Shown here one piece after another: positions 26,869-36,600 of a stretch of DNA of 64,000 nt. How positions within the stretch are numbered: position 1 is the first letter of the stretch; every line of letters starts with the position of its first letter. The DNA lies in assembly GCA_964385465.1 (NCBI GenBank), contig CAYLPJ010000001.1, positions 269,758-333,757 on the forward strand, given 5' to 3'. This DNA comes from CAYLPJ01 sp964385465. Lineage in GTDB: Bacteria; Planctomycetota; Phycisphaerae; SM23-33. The notes under the pieces were generated by a model. It was not told the origin of the DNA. It worked only from the letters and a program-made list of their open reading frames with translations, and searched no databases. The position numbers and the translations under genes are program-made.

Positions 26869-26892
26869 CCCGCCAACCCCCTGTGTCAGTTC

Positions 26893-26917
26893 TGTCCACA
26901 CTGTCCGAGCGTGGACA
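26893..26917. repeat. Inverted repeat TGTCCAC/GTGGACA, copy 1
   Basis: 7-bp perfect arms (26893-26899 and 26911-26917) with an 11-base loop, 25 bases after the anti-sigma stop, in the convergent gap before the caspase gene. A second, longer copy lies 58 bases on. Confidence 0.5.
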
Positions 26918-26974
26918 CAACGACAGCGATCACCGCAAGTTCATTTTTAAACAAGCCTTATGCGCACGAACCCC

Positions 26975-27000
26975 TGTCCACCCATCGTGTAGGGTGGACA
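26975..27000. repeat. Inverted repeat TGTCCACCC/GGGTGGACA, copy 2
   Basis: 9-bp perfect arms (26975-26983 and 26992-27000) with an 8-base loop. It shares its TGTCCAC core with copy 1. It lies between convergent genes, so it may be a bidirectional terminator, but neither copy has a T-run. An AT-rich stretch (about 26940-26952) separates the two. Confidence 0.5.
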
Positions 27001-27042
27001 CCGTACCGGACACGGAACGTCCCGCCGGGCAGCTTGCCTCGA

Positions 27043-28860
27043 CTACGGCTTTTCGCCGGGGACGACGGCCAGCGGCAGGGCGCGGTCGAACTGCCCGGAC
27101 GGGTCCGGGTGCTGCTTGCCGTCGGTCTCGCGGGCGACGTTGCGGCGGACGTATTCCAGGACCTCGCCGGCACTGACGACGCCGTCGCGGTCGGCGTCGG
27201 CCTCGCCGCCCAGCCCGCGGAGCAGGAAATGGGTGAACACGCCGTGCCCGCCGCCCCACTGCCGGCCTTCGTGGCTGAGCTCGCGGGCCTCGCTGGCGGT
27301 GAAGATCAGCCGCCCCGGCCGGGCCAGGGCAAGTTGCCGAAGGTACTGGTGGACCGGGTTTTGCGCGGCCGATCGGGTGCCATCCGGCGCAGCCATCGCC
27401 CCGGCGTGGCAGGCGTCGGCGAAGACGACCACCCGCCGTGCCCGCACGAACCGGCGCAGGGCGGTGTCGATGTCCCACATGGGGAACGCGGTGCTGGCCA
27501 GCCGGTCGGGGTGGGTGTCGTGGCAGAGCATGAAGAAGTTGTCCGTCCCCGGCTGGGGCATGCCGTGCCCGGAGAAGAAGACCACCACCAGATCGTCTCG
27601 ATCGGCACGGGCGAGGAACTCGAAGAGTGCGTGGCGGACCTCGCCGGTTGTCGCCCGCTCGTTGAGCAGCAGGAGCGTCCGCTCCGGCGCGAATCCGCCG
27701 GACTGCTTGCTGCGCAGGAACTTATGAAACGCTTCCGCGTCGCGGGCGGCGTATTGCAGTTGGGGGAACGCTTCCCCGCCGTGGGCATAGCGGCTGACGC
27801 CGATCACCACGGCCCACCGCTTGCGGACCTCCGGGGCCGGGCCCTGCCCCCCGACGCGAAGGTAGGCGATCTCCGTGCGGGCCAGTTCCGCGGCCCGGCC
27901 TGGGCGGGCGTCCCGTACGCTGAGCGCCAACTGCGCCAACCCCTCCGGCAAGGGAACGGCCACCGAGAAGTCCTTCGCCGAGGCCGCGGCGCTGTCGGTC
28001 AGCGATACCGTCCCCCCCGGCGTGCCGTTCAGCGACCACGCCAGCTCGATCGGGCGGTCCACGCCGAGCACCTGCCCGGTGAGCATCGCAGTCGACTGGC
28101 GAAGGATCACGCCCTTGGGGCGGGCGACGACGATGCGCATCCGCCCGCCGGCGATCGGCAGGGCGCCCTTGGCGGCCATGTCCGCCGATAAACCTCGCAT
28201 CAACAAGTCGTTATCTGCCGAAATGCGGCTGGACGCATCCTCCAGGGCCCGGGTGAGGGCGTGGCTGATCATCGGGCCGAGTTGGTCGGGCGCGTCGGTG
28301 GCAAGTCGTTCGGGGCTTCGCCCGGTGCAGTGGTAGGTCGCCAGGGGCCGACCGGACGGCGCGGCGACCTCGAGGGCGAGGTCCACGTCGACGTGGCGAT
28401 ACTCCGCCGAGCCGCCTAGGAAGTTGTAAATCAGGCCCGTACCGACGGTAAGCATCGTGCCGCTGATGGACGGCCGGACACGCTCGCCAACGGTCACCCG
28501 CGGGCGGCAGAGCAGGTACGGTTCGGTGCCGCCGGGGCCGATGGGTGCGGCGGCCTCCACGCCGCGGAAGAGCCCGGCGGCGGCGAGGTACTGCCGGCAG
28601 ATGGCGGAGAAGCGCTGCTCGGTCAGCCACGCCACGGGCGGCGCGTCGGGGACGGGACGGTATGCCTCGCTGGCGGCATCGAGGGCGAATCGGTGCTGCA
28701 CCAGCCGGGCCGGCTCGACCACGGCCCGCGCGGGCACCTCGCGAAGCGCCGGCAGGGGCGGGCGGAGGACGGTCAGCGGCTCGCGGCCGCAGCCGCAAAG
28801 GGGCATGCATACCGCCGCGGCGATGGCGAGGGCAACGTGGCGATATCGCGTCGGTCTCAT
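27043..28860 (-). CDS. Caspase-like (peptidase C14) lipoprotein
   Basis: 605 residues. Start set at the ATG with GGGAGGT 5 bases upstream. The lipobox LCGC puts the lipidated Cys at residue 24. A ~320-residue N-terminal region of unknown fold carries a conserved-looking amyloid/curli-type stretch (TVGTGLIYNFLGGSAEYRHVDVD). The C-terminal caspase fold starts near 348 (RWAVVIGVSRYAHGG). The catalytic dyad is His432 (FFSGHGM) and Cys484 (DACHAG), 52 residues apart as expected. An EF-hand-like DADRDGVVSAGE lies near the end. It is probably attached to a membrane from outside the cytoplasm. It lies 109 bases after the last T6SS gene on the same strand, possibly in the same transcript. The cleavage target is unknown. 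Confidence 0.85.
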   Translation of the reverse strand: MRPTRYRHVALAIAAAVCMPLCGCGREPLTVLRPPLPALREVPARAVVEPARLVQHRFALDAASEAYRPVPDAPPVAWLTEQRFSAICRQYLAAAGLFRGVEAAAPIGPGGTEPYLLCRPRVTVGERVRPSISGTMLTVGTGLIYNFLGGSAEYRHVDVDLALEVAAPSGRPLATYHCTGRSPERLATDAPDQLGPMISHALTRALEDASSRISADNDLLMRGLSADMAAKGALPIAGGRMRIVVARPKGVILRQSTAMLTGQVLGVDRPIELAWSLNGTPGGTVSLTDSAAASAKDFSVAVPLPEGLAQLALSVRDARPGRAAELARTEIAYLRVGGQGPAPEVRKRWAVVIGVSRYAHGGEAFPQLQYAARDAEAFHKFLRSKQSGGFAPERTLLLLNERATTGEVRHALFEFLARADRDDLVVVFFSGHGMPQPGTDNFFMLCHDTHPDRLASTAFPMWDIDTALRRFVRARRVVVFADACHAGAMAAPDGTRSAAQNPVHQYLRQLALARPGRLIFTASEARELSHEGRQWGGGHGVFTHFLLRGLGGEADADRDGVVSAGEVLEYVRRNVARETDGKQHPDPSGQFDRALPLAVVPGEKP

Positions 28861-28880
28861 GGCGGACCTCCCGTGTTGGG

Positions 28881-28909
28881 GCGGCGCGGGCGCGAAGCCC
28901 GAGCGCCGC
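28881..28909 (-). promoter_or_regulatory. Strong hairpin upstream of caspase gene
   Basis: On the - strand GCGGCG-CT-CGGGC pairs with GCCCG-CGCCGC around a 5-base TTCGC loop, ending about 20 bases before the caspase ATG and just ahead of its ribosome-binding site. It could attenuate read-through from the T6SS genes or affect translation. Confidence 0.35.
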
Positions 28910-28969
28910 AATGGACAAGCCGCGGGAGCATGGGTTGTGCGCGGCCGCTCGTTCCGGCGGCGCCGTGGG

Positions 28970-31900
28970 TCACTCGGGCGGCGCGGCGAGGTAGCCGCGT
29001 TCGGTCAGCAGCCGGCGGAGCCGCACGCGGAGGGCCTCGGCGGGCGCGGTGAAAGCCAGTCGGAATCCGACGTCGGAGAAGCCTTCGGCGGCGATGGCCG
29101 GGTCCACCGGCCGGGGGCGGTCCCGCGGGAGTTTGGGCGAGGACATCGCCGAGGCGCCGATCACCGCCACGGAGCCTGCCGAGCCGCTCAGCAGCCCCGC
29201 GACCGCCTCGGCCGAGCCGTCCACACCCGCCAGGGCCTTGGGGTCCTCGAAGACGTACTCGGCCACGTTGCCGACGAGGTGGTGAAGTCTCTGCGGCCGG
29301 CCGGCGGTAACGCGGGCGAACCACAGCATCTTGTCGTCGGCGGCCCCGGCGTCGTCGTCTTCCTTGACGGTGGGCACGTCGTAGCCTTTGGGCCAGAAGA
29401 TCCCGGCGTTTGGGTAGTAGTCGAGGGGCGCGTGGAACGCGGCGTCGGCCTCCATCTGCCGGACGTGCTCCCACTGGCGTTTCCACGTCGCGTCGCGGAG
29501 GTTCGGCGGGTTGGGGTGGCCCCTTTCGTAGGCATCGTAGGCGGCCCGCCACTCTGACGACGACGGCAGGCGGCTGCCGAGCAGCTTGGCGAACAGCGCC
29601 GCCGCGGTCGGGGAGAGGTACTGCATCGGGTGGTCCCGCTTGGGCTGGGCGCTGACGGGCACGTCGGGGACATAGAACTTCCGGGCGTTGACGCCCTCGG
29701 GCAGGCGCACCCACTGGACCGCGTGGGTGATACCCTCGCGGCCGCGACCGGCCAGTTCCCACGTCCGCGGGCCCCGGCGGAAGTCCTCCTCCGGGGAGGG
29801 GTATTTGGGCAAGTGGGCGAGGAGTTCGTCCCACTTTCCCGCCGCGGAGACCACGTCGGCGAAGAGCCCGACGGGCACTTCGGTGGTGCAGACGAAGGAG
29901 GCCTTCTGCCCCTCGGGCTCGACGCGAGCGAAGCCGAGCGCGTGGCGTTCGCCGCGGTCGGAGGCCCACGTGTACTTGACCGACCCGCCGTCGGGGGCGA
30001 CATCCGCTCGCCAACCCGCCCTGGCGGGCCCGGCGTTGGAGAGGTCCGAGCCGGTGTCCTTCTTGGCGACCACCGCGCGCAGGTCCTTGAGGAAGCCGGC
30101 CACGGGTTCCCTGCCGGCCACGCCGCCGGGAAGCCCGGCGGCCTTGGCGAGGAAGGCCTCGACGGCCTTGGCGGCGTCCTCATCGCTCGGCGAGCCGTCT
30201 CCCAGCACGCTGCGCCGGAAGCGGTACAGCGCCAGGCGGAACCGCCCGATGGGCTCGAGCCCGGCGGGGTCGGCGGGGTTCACATAGTGCTCCCCTGCCC
30301 GTTCGATGGCGTGCTCGATGTCTCTCGGCTCGCGCCGGGAAGCGAAGTACACCCGCCAGCGCCGGCGGCACTCGGCGGTCAGTTCCTCCTGGAGAGCCTT
30401 CCGGCGGTCGTCGTCCTTGACGAGTTCGTAGACGGCCATCAACTGGCGGTGCAGGTCGCGCTCCCGGGCGAGTTCCTGTCGCGTGGCGGGCCAGGGCGGC
30501 GCGGTGGCGGCCAGGCGCTTCCACGCCGCGCGCGTCCGCTCGAACCGCCCGCTGACGGGCTGGCCGGCGGCCTCGAGCAGCTTCTGGCGATCGGACAGCT
30601 TCCACACCTCCAGCAGCCTCTCGACCCGTTGCTGGACGGGTTCGACGGCCTGGCGGACGCCCGGCTGGGCGAACACGGGGCGGTCCTTCCAGTCGGCGCA
30701 CAGTTCGGCGAGCGTTCGCCCGCCGGCGACCTTCTCGTCGGGCAGCATCCCGACGGCGAGGCCGGCCTGGACGGTGTAGCAGTCGCGGGCGAGGGCGGCG
30801 ACGTCCTTCCGCCAGGCGTCGAAGTCCTTCCGCAGGCTGGCCCATCGGGCCTCGAAGGCGTCGGGGCGTTCGAACTGCCCGTCCTTCCACGCCAGGGCCT
30901 TGACGGCCTCGGCGAGCACGGCGTCGCGCCGTTCGGCCAGGGCCTCGGTCGCCAGGGCGCGGGACCATTCCACGTCCGGCAACTGCGCGCCGAGGCTGAC
31001 CGGCAGCTCGCTGTCGAGCTTGCCCAGGTCCGTCTCCAGCCGCTTGACCTTCGTCATCAGCTTGCCGAGATCGGTGATCTTCTTCAACTCGGCGACCCGC
31101 CGCTGCCAGGCAGCGTTGATCGCCGAGGACGTCGAGATCCGCGGGGGGATGCTGTCGAGGAACGCCTCGATCCCGCCCTGCTGCTGGGCGATCAGCGTCG
31201 CCGCCTGCCAGTCCAGCGGGTCGATCTGCTTGGGCATCGCGGCCGTGCGGTCGAGAATCTCCGCCTTGTGCTCCTGGTCCCAGCGCAGCGCCAGCAGGTT
31301 CTCGAGGGCCTCGGCCTGCTCGTCGAGCTTGCGGGTCAGCTCGCCGGTCTTCTCGTAGCCGTACTTGGTGCGGAGCTCGGTGATCTTCGCCCGGACGGCC
31401 TGGATGGCGCGTCGCTGCTCCTTCGCCCAGTCCTCCCCTCTGCGGGGGTCCGCGTCGGGGTCGAGGCGCGCGTACTGCTCGCCGCGCACGGCCGCCAGCC
31501 AGGTCTGGAAGACCTTGCCGCCTGCGAGGTCCTCGGGCGTCTTCGGGGCGGGGACGGGGGGGCTGTTGGCGACGAGCCGACGGTCCACGTCGTTCTGCCA
31601 AGGCCCGCGGACGAAGGCGACGAGGCGGTCGGCGAGGGCGCGGACATCCTCCAGCCCGGCGGCCATGTCGGCCAGCCCGTCGGGCGCGGCCTCTCGGGCC
31701 TCGGCGGCGGCCTGCATCTCGGCGTACCGGCCGAAGCTCGCCAGCACATCGCTGTTGGCGTCGGCGAGGGTCTCGGCCTTGGCCTGGATGTCCTGCCAGA
31801 CGGCCTCGAGGGCGTTGGCGTCGGCGTGTGCGTCGAGGAGGCGGTCGATGCTCCTGGCCAGCTCGGGGCTGGGGCGAACCTGCTTGAGGAGCCCGTCCAG

Positions 31901-33496
31901 CCAAGCGGCCTGGCGCGTCCAGTTGCGGCGCTTGTACTGCTCCGCGAGGGCGGTCAGACGCTTCCGCGCAGGCCAGGCGTGCGACCCCCCGGGGCCCAGC
32001 CCGAGGTGCGTGCGGAGCCGCTCGATGGCATCGTGGGCCTCGTGCGTCTTGCGGAGGACCTCCTCGGGCTTGGCCTTGCTGTCCGAGGCGAGGCTGTTGA
32101 GCGTTCGCCCGACGAGATTGGCATATCGCCGCGGATCGAGCTTCAGCTCGTCGGCCAGCACGGCCGAGAGGATCGGCACGACGTGCTGGCGAAGGTGCGG
32201 GTCCTCGGCCCATCGGCGGAGATGGTCCTGGTCGATGTTGGCCAGGAACCCCCCCAGCCACTCGTACATGGTGGTGCAGACATCCCGCCAGGCCTTCTGG
32301 TCCTTGGGGACCATCTGCTGGACGGGCGGGCGCCTTCCGGTGTCGCCGTCGGTCCCGTTGCCGTCGGCCGGCCAGAGCGTGATCGCCGCCACCAGCGCCC
32401 CCAGGACGACGGCCGCGGCGATGATGGTGATCAGGGCCGCGCGCAACCCCCCGCTCTGCCGGAGGGACGCGAGCTTCTCGCGGACCTCGGAGGGCTCCCT
32501 GCGGATTCGCCGCGGGGCGGGGGCGGCCTCGGGGCGGACGACGACCTCCTCGGCCGTGCCGGCCCGCGAGGCCTCGACGCGCGCCCTGGATCGGGCGATG
32601 AAGTCCTCGTCGAGGGTGTAGGGGATCTCGGTGGCCAGCGGCAGGGCCTTGCGGGAGGCCTGGAGGCAGAAGAACTGCTGGGGCGCCGGCTCGCCGATGA
32701 ACACGTCCACCCAACTGAGCTCCAGCGGCACGATGAGCCAGACCTCGGAGGCCTGATCGACCTGCCCGTACATGAAGTCGAACCACTGGAGGACGACCTC
32801 GTTCAGGTCGTCGCCGCAGGCGGGGACGCGCATCTGGATGGGGCGGACGTCGCCCTCGCGGACGGCCTCGACGTAGTTGCCGCGCAGGTAGGCGGACATC
32901 TCGCGTTCCAGCAGGTACATCACACGGAACGCGCCCTGCTCGCCCTCGCCCATCTGCGGGTGGTCGGCGAGTCCGGCGAGGGTGCGCGGGGAGACGACGA
33001 GGTCGGGCGTGTCGGTATCGAGGGTGGCGGCGAGTTCCTGGAGTTCGCGGCGGGTCTCGTCGAGCGCGGCGATGACCTCCCCGGCGGTCCCGACGGCCTG
33101 GCAGCGCTGTTGAAGGGCTTCCAGCCGGGGCAGGACCTCCCGGACAGCCCAGGGCAGCGGCGCGCCCGCGCATTGGGCGCAAAGGACCATGGGGTACTTG
33201 GCCCGGCCCTTGCCGTCGACACTGGACCACAGCCGTCCGACGACGACGCTGCCGGGGCGGCGGAGGACGAAGACGTGGGCGAACCCCTCGGCTCGCTGGA
33301 CGTCGGCGAGGTTCTCCCAGGCCCCCGAGTCGATGGCCCCGCCGATGCCCTGGACGTAGAGGACCTGCTTGAGCGTCGCCAGCAGCTCGGTCTCGACGCC
33401 GAGGTCCTCGATATGATCGTCCCAACCGGGATGTTTACCGAAGGCGGCCAGGAAGACCTGCCCTCGCGCCCCGTCGCCTTTGCCGCGCCCAAGCAT
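28970..33496 (-). CDS. TagF-like head / TM / helical stalk / FGE-like tail (1508 aa)
   Basis: The ATG is preceded by AAGGAGGT. Residues 1-345 resemble T6SS regulator TagF (VFLAAFGKHPGWDDHI, KYPMVLCAQC, WVDVFIGEPAPQQFFCLQASRKALPL). A basic segment precedes one membrane helix (~350-376). About 780 mostly helical, charged, Arg/Lys/Glu-rich residues follow, probably a periplasmic stalk. The last ~350 residues are an FGE/SUMF1-like domain (FVCTTEVPVGLFADVV, LFAKLLGSRLPSSSEWRAAY, VGNVAEYVFED ~1407, GFSDVGFRLAF). It matches the tail of the pseudokinase protein at 41319-45635 block by block. The usual FGE catalytic cysteines near the C-terminus are absent, so a binding role is more likely than formylglycine formation. 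It follows tssM, 112 bases apart. Known TagF is a small cytoplasmic repressor; a membrane-spanning fusion is unusual. Confidence 0.8.
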   Translation of the reverse strand: MLGRGKGDGARGQVFLAAFGKHPGWDDHIEDLGVETELLATLKQVLYVQGIGGAIDSGAWENLADVQRAEGFAHVFVLRRPGSVVVGRLWSSVDGKGRAKYPMVLCAQCAGAPLPWAVREVLPRLEALQQRCQAVGTAGEVIAALDETRRELQELAATLDTDTPDLVVSPRTLAGLADHPQMGEGEQGAFRVMYLLEREMSAYLRGNYVEAVREGDVRPIQMRVPACGDDLNEVVLQWFDFMYGQVDQASEVWLIVPLELSWVDVFIGEPAPQQFFCLQASRKALPLATEIPYTLDEDFIARSRARVEASRAGTAEEVVVRPEAAPAPRRIRREPSEVREKLASLRQSGGLRAALITIIAAAVVLGALVAAITLWPADGNGTDGDTGRRPPVQQMVPKDQKAWRDVCTTMYEWLGGFLANIDQDHLRRWAEDPHLRQHVVPILSAVLADELKLDPRRYANLVGRTLNSLASDSKAKPEEVLRKTHEAHDAIERLRTHLGLGPGGSHAWPARKRLTALAEQYKRRNWTRQAAWLDGLLKQVRPSPELARSIDRLLDAHADANALEAVWQDIQAKAETLADANSDVLASFGRYAEMQAAAEAREAAPDGLADMAAGLEDVRALADRLVAFVRGPWQNDVDRRLVANSPPVPAPKTPEDLAGGKVFQTWLAAVRGEQYARLDPDADPRRGEDWAKEQRRAIQAVRAKITELRTKYGYEKTGELTRKLDEQAEALENLLALRWDQEHKAEILDRTAAMPKQIDPLDWQAATLIAQQQGGIEAFLDSIPPRISTSSAINAAWQRRVAELKKITDLGKLMTKVKRLETDLGKLDSELPVSLGAQLPDVEWSRALATEALAERRDAVLAEAVKALAWKDGQFERPDAFEARWASLRKDFDAWRKDVAALARDCYTVQAGLAVGMLPDEKVAGGRTLAELCADWKDRPVFAQPGVRQAVEPVQQRVERLLEVWKLSDRQKLLEAAGQPVSGRFERTRAAWKRLAATAPPWPATRQELARERDLHRQLMAVYELVKDDDRRKALQEELTAECRRRWRVYFASRREPRDIEHAIERAGEHYVNPADPAGLEPIGRFRLALYRFRRSVLGDGSPSDEDAAKAVEAFLAKAAGLPGGVAGREPVAGFLKDLRAVVAKKDTGSDLSNAGPARAGWRADVAPDGGSVKYTWASDRGERHALGFARVEPEGQKASFVCTTEVPVGLFADVVSAAGKWDELLAHLPKYPSPEEDFRRGPRTWELAGRGREGITHAVQWVRLPEGVNARKFYVPDVPVSAQPKRDHPMQYLSPTAAALFAKLLGSRLPSSSEWRAAYDAYERGHPNPPNLRDATWKRQWEHVRQMEADAAFHAPLDYYPNAGIFWPKGYDVPTVKEDDDAGAADDKMLWFARVTAGRPQRLHHLVGNVAEYVFEDPKALAGVDGSAEAVAGLLSGSAGSVAVIGASAMSSPKLPRDRPRPVDPAIAAEGFSDVGFRLAFTAPAEALRVRLRRLLTERGYLAAPPE

Positions 33497-33608
33497 CAGG
33501 TCCGCACCTCCTTGTCCAGGAGCGTGTCACCCGGCAGGCCGGCGCCTCGCGGGCGCCGCGCCCCGCGCCGCCCCGCCGGGGCGGCCGCGGCGCCGGAAGG
33601 CCCCGCCA

Positions 33609-36600
33609 TCAGGGCCACTCGTCCGTCCGCGGCAGGGGCTTGGCGAATTCCAGTTCCAGCCAGAGCGACCGCGAGCGGTTCTGGCTGTCCTGGACCACCA
33701 CTTCGACCTGCCACAGCTTGCCGTCCTTGGCATCGCGCTGCGACCGGAGCACGTGGAGCATCCGCAACGGCGCCCACGAGCCCGGGATGGTTTGCGTCTT
33801 GTTGACCTTGCCGGCGTTGACGTCCACCGGGTAGCGGTAGAACTTCAGGACCACCGGCTTGCCCGGGTAGTCCACCTTGCCGGCTTCCTTCGTCTTGGGC
33901 TGCGTGATGTTGCGGATGCCCCGCTTCACGCCGCCCTGGTCGAGCTGGACCGCCGCCCACATCCCCAGGGCGCTCTGGCCCGTGCCGGTCAGCACCTGCT
34001 GCTGCTCGGCGCCGATCACCCGCACCGTGCACTCGTACTTCTCGCCCGAGGGCGGCAGGGCGGACAGGAGGTCCTTGGCCTTGACGCACCAGGCCCGCTT
34101 GGCCGGGTCCAACCCCAGCCCGCACAGCCGGTCGAGCTGCTGATCGATCGTCTCGAACTTCCGCGTCCGGGCGCCCCCGCCGATGGTCTTGGCGTCGTAC
34201 ACCTGCGCCGCGCCCAGGACCTTCAGCACCGCCTCGCGGGCCAGGGCCGCCTCGGCCGGGCTCAGCTCGTCGACGTTCGCCTGCGGGTCGGCCAGGGGGA
34301 AGCGGCTGTACCGCTGGTGCAGCGCCTGGTAGGCGGCCTGGACGTTCGTGTCGATCTCCCGGGCCAGCAGCTTCAGGCCCGTGTAGGCCAGCTCCTTCCA
34401 GTATTTCTCGGAGATCATCGTGTCCACGCCGGCGGAGAAGGGGATGTAGTCGTCCACGAACTGCGCCGGCGACTTGGCGAGGATGATCTTCCTGGCGGCG
34501 CCCGGCTCGCTGCCGAGCTCCTTCCACCGCCGCAGCCAGCCCTTCCACTGGCCCATGTACGTCGACGTGCCGAACCGGTCGATGTCCGCGGCGAGGTCCT
34601 GGACGGCCTGGTCGAAGCTCGCCCGCTGCGAGGCCGGCACGACGTCCTTGACCTCTCGCAGCGACGCCAGGATGGTCCGCCCGAGGCGCTCGAGGTTCTC
34701 GGCCACCGTCCGCGGCTGGATGCCGATCAGGTCCTCCTGGAACGTCTTCCAGTCGGGGCAGTTGTAGCTCAGGTCGGCCAGGACGTCGCGGATCCAGTAC
34801 TCCTGGTACTGCCGGAGGTACGCGTTGTAGGCGTCCTGGCGGGTCTTGTAGAGCCCCTCGAGCTCGCGGCGGTTGATGACTTCCGCCGCCGACGTGACCC
34901 CGCCGGGCTGCTCGCCGCCTGCGCCGTGGACGTAGTCGGCGATGGTCTGCCAGCCGGCGAAGGTCGCCTTGGCGGCGGCGCGGTGGAACTGCGGCGGGAA
35001 GGTCTGGTCGGGCTTGAAGTTCGTCCCCGGCACCACCGGGCGGGGGATGGGCGTGAGGTTCCCGGCCTTGACGGCCTCGGTGACCTTGGCGGCGACCTCG
35101 TTGGCGTTCTTGGGCGCCGCCTGGAGCACGCCCTTGAGCAGCTCGTAGATCCGCTTGCGCTTGGCCAGCCGCCCGGTGACGAACTGCGATGCGGTCGTCG
35201 CCTCCTTGACGCGGTGGCCCTCGATGGCCAGCGCGGCGAGGTCGCCGATCAGGCGGTCCGCCCGCCGGGTGTCCTCGCGGACGTCGGCGACGGCGGGGGC
35301 CAGCCCGGCCATCTCGGGCGCGGGCGCCCGCTTGCCCAACTCCTCCGTGCCGGTGCGGTACATGTGCAGGCGGAGGTCGTAGAGGCGGAGGTTGTCCTTC
35401 TCGAGCAGCTTGCGGAGCTCTTCGTCCCGGACCTCGACGTTCAGCAGGTACTGCGGGTCCAGCACCAGAAGCTCCTTGCGGTCCTGGCTCTGTTTGTACT
35501 GGCCCTCGAGGTTCTCCAGCGACCGCGAGACCCGGCTGGCCTGGGCCGTCAGGTGCTTGCGGAGCGAGGCGATCGTCGCCGCGGGCTTCTCGTCGTCCTC
35601 GCCCGGCTTGCTCGCGTCGTCCGGCCTGGCCGACGAGACGAGCACCTTGTGCGGCCCCTCCGCACGCTCGAGGCGCTGGGCGATGGTCACGTCGTATTGC
35701 TCGACGAGGCTCCTGGTCCCGAGCCTGGCGGTCGCGACGGCCGACTCGATCGACCCGCTGGCGGCCTTGACGCCATCGAGGCGTTTGCGCCACTCGTCGG
35801 CGATCTTGACGAGCACCTCGTTGGAATCCGGCTGGGCGGGCTCGTCGAGGTAGCGGTCGTCGAGGGCGAGCAGCTCGGCCTCGGCGTCGCCGAAGGTCGT
35901 CAGCGCGGTCTTCATGCCGAGGATGGCATCGAGGATCTCGCTGGCCTCGATGCCGCCGCCGGCCTTCCAGTAGTCGATGAAGTCATCGACGCCCTTGTTG
36001 ACGGCCGCGACGGCCCGCTCCCCGCCGACCGAGACGCTCTTGGGCGGCCAGGGCTGATCGGCGGTGACGTAGGTCCACTCGAAGACGGCGTCGAGGTTGT
36101 CGGCATCGTTCTCTCGGTAGACCTTGTAGAGGTTGTCCTGGAGGACGTAGTCGAACAGGTGGTTGGCGTCGAAGGCGACGGGCTGGTCGGGCCAGGCGGC
36201 GGCACGTTCCATCCGCAGCAGTTGGGCCAGGGCCATCGTGGCCTCGGAAGACCACGGGCTCTGGGGGCTGAGGACCTTCTTGCGCGTCGCGTCGATGATC
36301 GGGCGGAGCACGCCGGCCTCGAAGAGCACGCGCTGGGCGCGGTGCCGGTTCTCGTTGATGTCGGCGCCGAACAGCTCGGCGAAACCGAAGACCCACGGGA
36401 TGTGGATGTCTTCCTTGACCTTCTGCATGGTGTCGTAGTGGAACTGCCCGGCGGGGATCTCCCCGGCGGGGGTCTCCACGACGTTCATGCCCGCGTAGGT
36501 GTACTTCTCCGACCCCCTGTACTCCGGCGAGACGATGGGCCACCAGTGGTTCTCGGGCGTCCAGTTGTCCTCGTCGGCGGCGGCGAACCAGTAGGCCGCC

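Noticed and set aside
28560..28860. Possibility that the caspase gene encodes a T6SS effector
   Set aside because: It has a lipoprotein signal sequence, which T6SS cargo normally lacks, and no PAAR, MIX or VgrG link. It is more likely an envelope protein of the producing cell.
29630..33805. 1391-codon + strand frame opposite the TagF-FGE gene
   Set aside because: Gly/Leu/Val/Arg-rich antisense shadow; the - strand protein has recognisable TagF-like and FGE-like regions.
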